64,000 bases of DNA from positions 23,191,741 to 23,255,740 of the forward strand of contig CM035171.1 in the NCBI GenBank assembly GCA_020205615.1. Reading direction: 5' to 3'. Below are positions 34,560 to 44,429 of the stretch, one piece after another. Position 1 is the first letter of the stretch; each line of letters opens with the position of its first letter. A model generated the notes under the pieces. The model was not told the DNA's origin. It saw only the letters and a program-made list of their open reading frames with translations, and searched no databases. This stretch comes from Panax quinquefolius. Taxonomy: Eukaryota > Streptophyta > Magnoliopsida > Apiales > Araliaceae. The position numbers and the translations under genes are program-made.

Positions 34560-34930
34560 CCAACTGAGTATAATAAAGAATGGAATAACAAAAGAATTCA
34601 CTAGGCATGCGATAAACCGCACAGACAGGTTATTCCAATAGAATAATAAATAATGGAACCAGGTCATGCGTAAAGGCACAGACATGATATTCCAACAGAA
34701 TAATAAATAATGGAACCAGGTCATGCGTAAACGCACATACAGGATGTTCCAACAGAATATTAAAGAATGGAACAACAACAGAATTCACCAAGCATGCGAT
34801 AGATCAAGATGATGCAGTTATTCCAACAGAATAATAAAGAATGGAATAACAGAAGAATTTCACCATGTGTGCGGTACTTCGCATAGACAGGTTATCCCAA
34901 CATAATAATAAAGAATGGAATAACAACCCT
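34560..34930. repeat. Imperfect tandem array, unit about 60 bp, in the solo LTR
   Basis: Repeated AGAATAATAAATAATGGAA / AGAATAATAAAGAATGGAAT strings, each followed by a GCATGCG- or ATGCGTAA-type spacer and CAGACAGG or CAGGATGTTCC. The complement of the same array is found in both Tekay-3 LTRs (42430-42900 and 47080-47520). Confidence 0.75.
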
Positions 34931-35134
34931 TACGAGTATTGAAAGAAAACAACTCTCTTCATGAATACGAAAGAATAATACCCCTTACCTTAGTAGGAGA
35001 TTGAATACTGCAATAGTGTAGTAACAGAATACTCTTATTCTCTCTATACTTTCTCTCTCTATAGCATGAATGAATTTATGAAAAATAATGAAGAACTAGG
35101 CCTCTATTTATAGAAGATTTCTAGCTTAGCCCTT

Positions 35135-35395
35135 GCAATGTGAAAAGGCAAGCGGCTTGACGACTGGTGATGTGAAAAGAAAAGTGGTTTGACGCCTGTA
35201 ATGTGAAACACCAAGTGGTTTGACGACACCTGTAATGTGAAACAACAAGTGGTTTGACGTCTGTAATGTGAAACAACAAGTGGTTTGACGCCTGTAATAT
35301 GAAACGACAATTGGTTCGACGCCTGTAATGTGAAACGACAATTGGTTCGACGCCTGTAATATGAAATGGCAAGTGGTTTGACGTCTGGTAAAGGT
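35135..35395. repeat. Minisatellite, about 30-bp unit, about 8 copies
   Basis: Units of the type CAAGTGGTTTGACGCCTG followed by TAATGTGAAACAA, slightly variable in length. They lie just downstream of the putative transcription start of the solo LTR. The open frames across it (for example 35465-35121) are a by-product of the repeat. Confidence 0.88.
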
Positions 35396-36099
35396 AATTA
35401 CTATTGGCGAAAGAGACTCTTAGATGATGACATATGGCCCCCCATAGAATAACCAAACTTACCATAAACGTCTCATAATTGACTTCTTATATACATCAAG
35501 GATTGAATAAATATTACCACAAATCATTTTATTTTTAATCAACACATATTTAATCTTTCAACAATTATTCATCATTAATATTATAACTTGTCGTCTCAAT
35601 TATTGATTTAATAATATAACATATTATACAGACGATACTGTGAGAATAATTGAATCAATAATATAAGAGATATGATGCAACAATTACTGTAGCAATAATT
35701 AAGTATAACTGAGTGACTTCTCACGTAAGCATCAATAATCAATACCGTGTGCTACTATGCAACCACAGCGTAATAATTGTACCTTTATTAGGGTATTTCA
35801 ACGATTAACAGTAAAACTTCCGCCGTTATTTTTATAAAAGATAATTTTGTCGTTTTCTAACTCCAAATAATAATTCCAAGTTATGGGTCCACTAATGATT
35901 GTGTCGTCGCATTTAATATTCCCCGACAAAAAGAATATTTCCTAACCAAACGAATATTTTATAACAATTTGCTTACTTTGCAAAATTTATAAATATTACT
36001 CACAACTATAACATTATATCAAATCCCCACCATAATATTCAAAAATGATATTTAGAGAAAATTAATCTTTATTCATAAAAGTTGGGGTCTTACAAACGC

Positions 36100-37769
36100 G
36101 ATCCATCTAAAGTAGCAAATTAAGATGGTCCCCAAACATCAGAATGTATAATCATAAAAGGAATTGGACTTTTATTCAAAATTAATGGAAACGAAGCACG
36201 ATGGCTTTTTGCAAGTTCACAAACATCACATTTGAAACTAGAAACATCAAAGTTTGCAAATAAACTAGGAAATAATTTATTTATGTAACCAAAAGAAGCA
36301 TGCCCCAGACGTCGATGCCATAACCATATCTCAGATTTCTTTTTTTCCTCCTCCGAACCCCCAATCTTTAAAGCTTGACACAACTTATCTGAACTTTTGG
36401 ACACCAAGTCTAAGTAATATAGCTTCCCTCGCCTAACACCACAACCAATCGTCTGCCTTGTCCGGATGTCCTTAAATACACAAAATTCAGGCCAAAAAAT
36501 GATAACACAAAATAAGGCAATGGTTATTTGAGAAACTGACAAAAGATTATAATTCAAAGAAGGAACAACCAAAACAGAATCTAAATTCAAGGTGTTAGTG
36601 AGGGACAAGGATCCTTCCCCAATAATCAAAATTAAGGTACCATTGGCAGTAGAAACAGAACTTTGTGAGGAAGGTTTAATAGGTAAAACTTGTCTAGAAT
36701 CAAATGTCATATGATCCGTAGCACCAGAATCAATTATCCATGCACTATTAGAAACAAGTGTAGAAATATTTAAAACCTTACCACCAATACATGCTGCTCC
36801 TGCCAATGCCAAGAACTTTTCACCGCTATCATCCTCTGTCTTTGTTTCAACAATTGCAGCAGTAGAGGCATTCTTGGAATTCTTCTTCCTGGAATCACGA
36901 CTATGATCCCACCATTCCGGGTATCCCATAAGTTCATAGCATTGACTTTTTATATGACCCGTTTGATCACAATGGGTGCATTTATATGATGATTTGTCGC
37001 CACCATTAGCATTCTTAGGATGGATGTTTTTTCTGTCTTGTTGGTGTTGAGGAGACCAGTTTTGATTAGACCAGTTCTGAGTCACCATGGCTGAAGCTTT
37101 AGAATTTTCCAGTTGTCCGTTCATTACCCTGCGTCGAACATCTTCGCGGCGAACTAGGGCATAACACTCTTCCAATTTAGGGATAGGATCCTTCCTCAAG
37201 ATTTCACTCCGCACTTACTCGAAATCATCCTCCAATCTAGCGAGAAAGATATGCACCCTTTGTCGCTGAAGCAATTTCTGATAGGATGCAATATCTGTCT
37301 CATCCACCATGACCACCTTATCACGATGATCCAACTCACTGAAAATTTCAGTCAGTTCTCCATAATATATAGAGAGCGGTCTACCATTTTGTTTGGCAGA
37401 GAAAGCCCTCTAGTTCAAGGTAAAAACTTGTAATTCATCCACTCCATCATAAAAGGCTTTAGACAGAGCTTTCCAAATATCTCATGTGGTAGGTAAGCGA
37501 ATGTATCGCTTCATAATCTCTGGGGACATAGACATCAACAACCATCTTTTGACCTTCTGATTGTCTGAATACCACTTTTCATAGCCTTCATCTTTCTCCT
37601 TAGGTGATGGCGATGTGTCACGAATGAAGGAGAGTTTCTCCTTCTCAGCAATTTGCATCTCTAACATTTGAGACCACAGATCATAGTTGGTCCCATTCAA
37701 TACAATTCATGTATTGAATGATGAACCTTCGTGTTGAATAATGATGGGGGTAAAATCTGATTTGCTCAT
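36100..37769 (-). pseudogene. Copia-2 gag, protease and integrase N-terminal part
   Basis: Gag starts at 37769 (MSKSDFTPIIIQHEG); a stop at about 37710 separates it from LNGTNYDLWSQMLEMQIAEK. Another stop and frame changes lie between 37482 and 37214. The frame 37214-36120 is long and clean: the zinc knuckle CTHCDQTGHIKSQC (about 36990-36945), the protease AWIIDSGATDHMT (about 36750-36710), then LWHRRLGHASFGYINKLF (the GAG-pre-integrase domain) with CDVCELAKSHRASF completing the HHCC site, and IIHSDVWGPS with the first catalytic Asp. The frame meets the solo LTR insertion at 36094. Confidence 0.88.
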
Positions 37770-37808
37770 GGTTTAAGGATTCAAAGAAGAATGATTTAGA
37801 GTTTCGTA

Positions 37809-37820
37809 GCTTTGATACCA
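37809..37820 (-). other. Copia-2 primer binding site
   Basis: Minus-strand TGGTATCAAAGC, three bases from the 5' LTR end; an initiator tRNA-Met complement with one change. Confidence 0.85.
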
Positions 37821-37823
37821 ACT

Positions 37824-38042
37824 TGAAAATCAAAGAAGAATATTTTCATTCATAGTATTTCTATATCTTTACATGTACATATTTATAGATAGTAGAGATC
37901 CTACAATCAAGCTATTCATCCTACAATCAAGCTATTCCTATAATTAAGTTATTTAGCTAATCCTATAATTAAGTTATTTGCCTAACAAAGTAGGAAAGAA
38001 TTATAATAGAGAATCTTTGACTATTAATCCAATATCGCAACA
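37824..38042 (-). repeat. 5' LTR of Copia-2 (219 bp)
   Basis: Same ends as the 3' LTR, with an extra copy of the CCTATAATTAAGTTATTT block. TATAAATA is at 37880-37887 on the minus strand. Confidence 0.9.
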
Positions 38043-38636
38043 AAAACCAATAATTTGAAAGAACGTAGTAACCATAAGTTTAAAAACTTGAAACAGAAAA
38101 GTCCAAACAAAAAATTGCTTAGCTTTTGATTGTGTCTAAACGGGCAATCAAATATTACTTCTAATTTGAAGTAGCTGATTCATATTATCAAGTCTCAAAA
38201 TCATTCCAATTTCAGGGACAACCAAATTCTAACACAGAATCACAGACATGAAAAATCATATAGAAGTGGCTATAAATTACAATTAGTAATCAAATGTTGA
38301 TGCTCATCGAGAAAATGAGCTAGGCCTTCGAGACCAATTGAGAACTCATGTCCACTATGTTACCCTTTGGTTTCTTTTCAGGGAGATCAAAACATGGATA
38401 GAGGATTCTCATTTTGGGATGTACAATAAATGAAACTAAAGCCAACAAAATATTTTTTTAAAAATAAAAAATCTTTCAACGAACAAATAACCTGTGAAGA
38501 TCAAAAATTAAGCATGGCACAATTGAAAATCACGTACCGCTTATCAAAGAAAATTGAGGGCTTTGTGGTTTTGCATCCTGCTTTGTGTTGAAAATACAGA
38601 AAAATTGTTTGACATAGCAAACTACAAGCCCTAGAA
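38043..38636. other. Spacer, no gene seen
   Basis: AT-rich. Possibly intron or 5' flank belonging to the disrupted gene-fragment block, because it lies on the far side of Copia-2. No exon recognised. Confidence 0.4.
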
Positions 38637-38870
38637 ATGGCAATCGACGCTGATAGAAAATCCAAGAAGAAGAATAGGAATACTGATGGTGAAGGCGAAA
38701 GCACAAGCGGAGGCTTGAAGAGACTGAGTTTGAGGCTGTTGTAGAGACCAAAAAGGAGAAGAAAAATAAGAAGAAAGAGGAAAAAGAAGAAACCTTTAAT
38801 GGGTCTGAGCATATAAGTAACAGTACGAAGAAGAATAAGCAAAAGTTAGGGGGGATTTTATCATTTGGGG
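38637..38870 (+). pseudogene. Lysine-rich N-terminal gene fragment
   Basis: An ATG at 38637 in a plausible plant context opens MAIDADRKSKKKNRNTDGEG. The frame stops at about 38733, but a shifted frame continues ETEFEAVVETKKEKKNKKK and NGSEHISNSTKKNKQK. This looks like a frameshifted N-terminus of a nucleolar-type basic protein. I do not recognise the gene. It lies on the plus strand, unlike the IST1/CDPK fragments. Confidence 0.45.
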
Positions 38871-39150
38871 CCGTTTGAAAGTATTTGAACGAATATGGAA
38901 TGAATTTAGTTGCGATATTTGAATATATGATCCCAGATTTAGGGGAATTAGGGGAATGAAATTAGATTTTGTACGATCTCAGATGTTATGTTAGATGAGC
39001 ATTTTTATAAAGGGTAAGTAGGAGCATTAATTAGAATAAACAGATGTTAATTATTTAGAATAACAGATGTCAATTTATTGTGCCATGTACTGTGATATAA
39101 TAGATAGATAGATTCAATAAATTGTTACTCACCTGTTCAAAAATTAAATA

Positions 39151-39422
39151 CTCCCTTCGTCCCTATTTAAATGACGTTTTAGAGATGAACACAAGAATTA
39201 AGATAATGATTGGAAAGCATTAAATATAGTACTCAATTATCTATAATACCCTTAAATCATTAATTTATCATAGCACAAGAGTTTAAAGTACCAAAAAATA
39301 GGTAGAGTAATGAGGGGTAATTTTGAAAAATTATCATTAATTCTCCTAGATTTGAACAAACTTCAATTAATTAGAGACAAATAAAAAACTCTAAAACGCC
39401 ATTTAAATAGGGACGGAGGGAG
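39151..39422. mobile_element. Stowaway-like MITE, TA target
   Basis: CTCCCTTCGTCCCTATTTAA at the left and its complement TTAAATAGGGACGGAGGGAG at the right, with TA on both sides. The inverted ends are nearly perfect over more than 30 bp, the best preserved of the five copies. Confidence 0.92.
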
Positions 39423-39651
39423 TATACAATTTGACTTTTAAGGTCAAATGACAGATATTAAACTTTAAATTGATACTAATTTATTTAATTTTAATTAATA
39501 CAATTATTATAATTGTAAAGTATATAACAAAAACTATTAATCACAATATTTATTTCATTTTAAATTTTTATTAGTCATATTAATTTTGAAGTTTAATAAG
39601 TTATCCTTTGACCATAAAAATCAATTTATATCTCTAATCTTCTAAATATTA

Positions 39652-40032
39652 CTCTCTCCGTCCCTTAATATAGGACGTTTTAGAGTGTTGTACAAGAATT
39701 AAGATAATGATTGAAAAATATTGGATATAGTACCAATTGTCTATAATACCCTTAAATAATATCTTATCATAGTTATCTTATACTCTCTCTCTCACACATT
39801 TTCCCAAAATTTTCTCCTAAAAAAACTCATTAGTCTCATTTACTCATTGGTCTCTCTCCATCCCCATAAAACAACTTATCCAATTCTTTAGTTTATCAAA
39901 AAATTAAGTAGAGTAATGAGGGGTAGTTTTAGAAAAATTATGACCAATTCTCCTAAATTTTAATCAACATCAAATAATTATGAACAATTGAGAAACTGTA
40001 AAACGTTCTATATTAAAGGACGGAGGGAATAG
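39652..40032. mobile_element. Stowaway-like MITE, TA target
   Basis: CTCTCTCCGTCCCTTAATAT at the left and ATATTAAAGGACGGAGGGAA at the right, with TA on both sides. Longer than its relatives because of a CTCTCTCTCACACATTTTCC-type internal block. Confidence 0.88.
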
Positions 40033-40292
40033 TACTATAATTAACAATAAATAAGACAAGTAATTATAATTAATAATTCACAAAATCTGCCAAAATGGAA
40101 TGATAATTCAATATCAAATACATATAACTCTATAATTAGAATGATAGTTCAATATCAAAAAGGAAAAACAAGAACTTCCTCCGGGCCTTTAAGTTGCACC
40201 AAGTGACTTAAATGATACTCCATCTGCTATAAAATTAATGATACATTTGTAAAAGGTAAAAATAATTTTATATTCTCATATATAACCTTAAT

Positions 40293-41002
40293 TGTAACAC
40301 CCCAGTCCCACATCGAAAGATAGGGGAAAAATTTGTCTAAGGAAATAAGTTACTACCAATAGTACCTTCAAGTAATGACCTTTTGGGAGCCTGTGGTGGG
40401 CTAAGATGACCCAAGAAGATATTATTGGGCCAGTATTTGAGGCCTTATTTTGATGGATTTGATTCGATTCGGACTTAGGATTTGACCAGAGATTTGTTCC
40501 GGACTCAGGATTTGATCCAAGTTGTTTCATATGGTATCAGAGCTGACTCTCGAAAGCTCGGGTCGGGTCATCCGATCGGGTTGCCGGAGGTGGGGAAACG
40601 AAGGCTGGTGGAATTATCCCACAATGGAGAGATGGAGGTCCGGAGGTGGGGACACGAAGCCAGCCGATATTATCCCATAATGGCTAGAGAGGCAAAGATC
40701 TTTGGGCTGTGTGTGTGATCGGATTCTGACGGGGACGTCAGAAATTTAAGTGGGGGAGTTTGTAACACCCCAGTCCCACATCGAAAGATAGGGAAAAATT
40801 TGTCTGCATATAAGGAAATAAGTTACTACCAATAGTACCTTCAACTCATGACCTTTTGGGAGCCTGTGGTGGGCTAAGATGACCCAAGAAGATACTATTG
40901 GGCCAATATTTGAGGCCTTATTTTGATGGATTTAATTCGATTCGGACTTGGGATTTGAACCGAGATTTTTTTCGGACTCGAGATTTGACCCGGGCTGTTT
41001 CA
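40293..41002 (+). mobile_element. Complete TRIM, target duplication TTAAT
   Basis: Two LTRs of 237 bp (40293-40529) and 242 bp (40761-41002) start TGTAACACCCCAGTCCCACA and end GTTTCA. The primer site TGGTATCAGAGC is at 40532-40543 and the polypurine tract AAGTGGGGGAGT is before 40761. TTAAT flanks both ends (40288-40292 and 41003-41007). The 231-bp interior has no coding capacity but contains a direct duplication beginning CGGAGGTGGGGA near 40580 and 40638. Such terminal-repeat elements in miniature depend on other elements for movement. Confidence 0.93.
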
Positions 41003-41103
41003 TTAATATTAACTATGAATTCGGTTGTGGGTTTGTGGTGGTGTAATACTAAAAATGAATGTAAAAAAATAATGACAAATTAGAAATATTATGTCACTTT
41101 ATA

Positions 41104-41133
41104 ACTCCAGCAGTTGGCACAGTGGTTCAAGGT
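41104..41133 (+). mobile_element. SINE, 5' part (A-box), left of Tekay-3
   Basis: Begins ACTCCAGCAGTTGGCACAGT. TGGCACAGTGG fits the RNA polymerase III A-box. It is preceded by ATGTCACTTTATA (41091-41103), the 13-bp target duplication found again after the 3' part. Confidence 0.8.
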
Positions 41134-42279
41134 TGTAAGACCCCAAATTTTATGAATAAAGATTTAATTTTCTCGAAATATTTTTTTGAAAATTATGGTG
41201 TGGATTTGATATAGTGTTATAGTTGTGGGTAGTATTTATAAATTTTGCAAAGTATGCAAGTTGTTATATAATATTCGATTGGTCGGAGAATATTCATTTT
41301 AACAGAGAATATTCATACGACGGCACAGTCATTGGTGGACCCCACAATTGAAGTATTGTCGTAGTTAGAAAATAATAGAATTATCTTTTTATAAAAATAA
41401 CGGCGAAAGTGTTACCGTTAAAACTGTTGAACTACCCATTAGTAAAAAAGTATAGTGTCTGGCGTGGTTGCATAGTAGCACACGGTATTGATTATTGATG
41501 CTTACGTAAGAAGTCACTCAGTTATACTCAATTATTGCTACAGTAATTGATGCATCACATCTCTCATATTATTGATTCAATTATTGTCATAGTATCATCT
41601 GTATAATATGTTATATTATTAAATTAATAATTGAGATGGCAAAGTTATTCATATTATTATTAGCAATATTGACAATGCCTAGAAGTTCTGTCAAGGAGAG
41701 CTTTGGTCACCTAATTGCGCACCAATAAGGAGAAATCCTTATCGGAAAGCCCCCTCTTTCTTGGGAATGACCTGGTTGTTAAATATTATAAATTATAATA
41801 TTAATGATGAATAAGTTCATGTTGATTAAAGATGAAATTGATAGTTCCATCGTGTTGGAATTTTTAGTGTTAGTGAAAATTGACATTTATTTCGATAATA
41901 ATTGATGTTTGGAGGTTATATTGACCAATCGGGTAATTAATCGGATAAATGAGCAATTAATTGCTATTATTTCACATGTTTATGACTATTTGTTCACATG
42001 TGTGTACTATTGATTCACATTCTTGTACTATTGGGGAGGTGGTGCAAGATTGATAATACTTTGCATGACTAAATTAAAAATGGAGGTATAGTTGAAGGTA
42101 CTATACTGTAATTGTTTTTTTCACATGATTTAATATTGATTTACATTATTTATTATTAGGGGAGGTGGTGCAAGTTTGATAATACTTGTAGGACTAAATT
42201 AAAAATGAAGAAAAAAGGAAGGTATTATATTGTAATATTTCGAGCCCCAAAACGTGCAATTATCGAAACTATATTTTCC

Positions 42280-42287
42280 TATAAATA
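42280..42287 (+). promoter_or_regulatory. TATA box of the Tekay-3 LTR
   Basis: TATAAATA followed within about 30 bp by CTCATTCTTCC. It is repeated at the same place in the 3' LTR (46899-46906) and in the solo LTR (35112-35105, minus). Confidence 0.7.
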
Positions 42288-42429
42288 GAAGCTCATTCTT
42301 CCTTCATTTCTCACCAATTCACTAAAGCTATAGAGCAATTATTATAGAGAGAAATTATAGAGAGAAAGAAGAAGAGAAGTTTGCTTCCTCACTATTCCAA
42401 TATCCAGTTTTCTTCTAAGGTAAGGGGTA

Positions 42430-42900
42430 TTATTTCTTTCGTATTCATGAAGAGAGCTTCTATTATTCCATTCTTTATTATTATGTTGGAATAACCTGTC
42501 TATGCGAAGTACCGCATACATGGTGAAATTCTTCTGTTATTCCATTCTTTATTATTCTTTTGGAATATCATGTCTGTGCGTATTACGCATGACCTGGTTC
42601 TATTATTTATTATTACATTGGAATAACTCGTATGCATGCGGTTTTATCGCATGCCAGTGAATTCTGTTGTTATTCCATTCTTTATTATTCTATTAGAATA
42701 TCCCATGCGTGCGGATTACGCATGACTTTGGTTTCGTTCTTTATTATTCATTGGAATATGTATGTATAAGGATTACGCATTTGACTGGTTCCATTCTTTA
42801 TTATTCTCGTTGGAATAACTCATGCATGTGGATTATCGCATGCATGGTGAATGATCCTTCGTATTCATTCTTTATTAAATTGTGGAAATGATCTGTCTAC
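42430..42900. repeat. Imperfect array with CATTCTTTATTATT units
   Basis: About seven units of 55-65 bp: TATTCCATTCTTTATTATT, then TGGAAT with a few bases, then a short palindromic GCATGCG/ATTACGCATG part. Present also in LTR 2 (47080-47520) with different unit lengths. Confidence 0.78.
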
Positions 42901-43014
42901 GTGGATTACCGCATGGCGGGTGAAAATTCATTTGCAGTTTCGTATATTCTATTATACTTGTATGAGATATCATTTCTTTTGTACTCGTCATGAAATATCA
43001 TTTTCTTTGGTATT

Positions 43015-43240
43015 TTTTTTCTTTTACGAGTTACTATTCACCCGATTACTATTCACTCTAGTATTATTCACTCGGGTATTCGAGGCATTTTTCGTGCCGG
43101 AGTACTATTCATAAGTTACTATTCACGGGTTACTATTCACTCGATTACTATTCACTCTAGTATCATTCACTCGGGTATTTGGGACACTTTTTTATTGGGT
43201 ACTATTTCGGGGTACTATTCACGGGTACTATTATTCCGAA
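43015..43240. repeat. TTACTATTCAC short tandem/dispersed array
   Basis: Ten or more copies of the 11-mer TTACTATTCAC or GTACTATTCAC spaced by GGG, TCGA or CCGA. The matching array of LTR 2 is at 47655-47885. Confidence 0.85.
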
Positions 43241-44230
43241 AATAAATTTTTTTTTCTCCGTCAAATTATTTTTGGTATATGAATATTATTCTTGAATTTT
43301 ACCCCACAAAACAGTATCATGTTGATAATTTGGACGTTATTGATTTCTGGATAAATTAAATTATAAATCTTTAAAATTTATCCTTGAACTTATTTTATTG
43401 AATTATTATGTCATTGTCATCATCCTCATGTTTATATTGTGATGAAAGTTATCTTTGGCTTACGTGCATAGATGGACTTGGTATGATTATGACCGGGGAT
43501 TATTCGGTATAATCATGACCGTAATGTAACGATTGATGTGGTAAAAGTCCTCATTGGCCTGTAGTTCATTGATGGATAGTTGTTGGTATGATTATGACCA
43601 GGGATTATTCGGTATAATCATGACCATTGATGATTACAAGAATATCCTGGTCAGCGTGGTGCGAGGGGATGATTCGATGATGTGGTTTATTTATTGTCGA
43701 GTCTCAAATGATAAAGTTGATGAAAAACTTTTTAAATCATAGAAGATAGTAGATTTTATGCTCTACTTGACTCTTCTAATGGATTGCTTATTTCCGCTGC
43801 AGTTGTTGATCTAAAACTTGTTTTCTATTGTATTCTATCAGTTGTTATACTGTTGAAGGTTAAGGATAATTTATTATGCATTATCTTAGTCATAATATTT
43901 CTTACTGGGCTAGTTGAGCTCACCCTTTCTTTCAATCGTTCTCTTGTAAAATGAGAATATAAATGAGATTTAGTCTGGGGACGGAATGACGGTCCAGATG
44001 GTTGTTTTAGTAGTCCTCACTATTCAGTGAAATTGTGTGATAATAATTGTAATGAGGACTCTATTGAGAGTGGATATTGTCTAGAAAGCAAATATTCTTG
44101 TTTAAACTCTCAGCTATGTTTTGTCGTATATTACATGACAGTTGTATAATTAAGTTTGTATTTGATTTATGTACCATGTATCTGGCGACTCAAGATGGGT
44201 GGTGTATACCTATTTTGGGGGCGTCACAGT

Positions 44231-44242
44231 TGGTATCAAAGC
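44231..44242 (+). other. Tekay-3 primer binding site
   Basis: TGGTATCAAAGC, two bases after the LTR; an initiator tRNA-Met complement with one change. Confidence 0.85.
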
Positions 44243-44429
44243 TTAGGGATATGATCCCTGACTGAGATGTGAGACAAGAACTAGGAGGGGAGAGACAGGA
44301 AATTCCTTCGCTAGTATGACCTACCTATGTTTATTTGGTATTTAATTGGTCGGTCAGAGTATAGGGATAATATGTGATATGTCAATTAACTCTTATTTTG
44401 AAACTATATTCTAGAATGATATCTGAAAT

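Larger units (their letters stand above)
33554..36094 (-). mobile_element. Solo LTR of the Tekay-3 family, target duplication AACGC
   Basis: On the minus strand it begins TGTAAGACCCC and ends GGGGGCGTCACA, the same ends as the LTRs of Tekay-3 at 41134 and 45732. AACGC flanks it at 33549-33553 and 36095-36099. It splits Copia-2 integrase exactly; the host frame (DGSR to WFVTFID) is continuous when it is discounted. It has its own TATAAATA at 35112-35105 and donor-like AAGGTAAGGGG near 34990. A minisatellite absent from the Tekay-3 LTRs lies at 35135-35395. Confidence 0.93.
30669..38042 (-). mobile_element. Copia-2: Ty1/copia element with short LTRs
   Basis: Read right to left: 5' LTR (38042-37824), tRNA-iMet-type primer site, gag, protease, integrase, RT, RNase H, polypurine tract and 3' LTR (30862-30669). 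The order integrase before RT defines Ty1/copia. The LTRs are near-identical apart from a duplicated block in the 5' copy. The integrase is split by a 2541-bp solo LTR of the Tekay-3 family. No matching target duplication is found at the outer ends (TAACT on the left, AAAAC on the right). Several stops make the polyprotein inactive. Confidence 0.9.
41134..44228 (+). repeat. 5' LTR of Tekay-3 (3095 bp)
   Basis: TGTAAGACCCC to GGGGGCGTCACA. It contains TATAAATA at 42280-42287, a GAGAGAAA-rich leader and a donor-like AAG/GTAAGGGG at 42418-42427, then an array of CATTCTTTATTATT units and an array of TTACTATTCAC units. The distal part has a duplicated GGTATGATTATGACC block (about 43475 and 43585). 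Confidence 0.93.

Noticed and set aside
35135..35395. CRISPR-like regular repeats
   Set aside because: A eukaryotic tandem minisatellite with variable short units and no unique spacers.
35121..35465. A 114-residue minus-strand frame with repeated Phe-His-Ile-Thr-Gly-Val units, looking like a repeat protein
   Set aside because: It is the translation of the 30-bp minisatellite in the solo LTR; three overlapping frames show similar repeats, and no start context or domain supports a gene.
38501..38842. A hydrophobic 113-residue minus-strand frame resembling a membrane protein
   Set aside because: It is the antisense of the AAG/GAA-rich coding fragment on the plus strand; runs of Phe and Leu come from reversed Lys and Glu codons.
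24775..39150. Helitron boundaries around the gene-fragment array
   Set aside because: No convincing hairpin plus CTRR end or TC start was found by eye, so a Helitron is only proposed as something to test.
40293..41002. Cassandra-type TRIM
   Set aside because: Cassandra LTRs carry a 5S rRNA-like promoter; no such sequence is visible in these LTRs.
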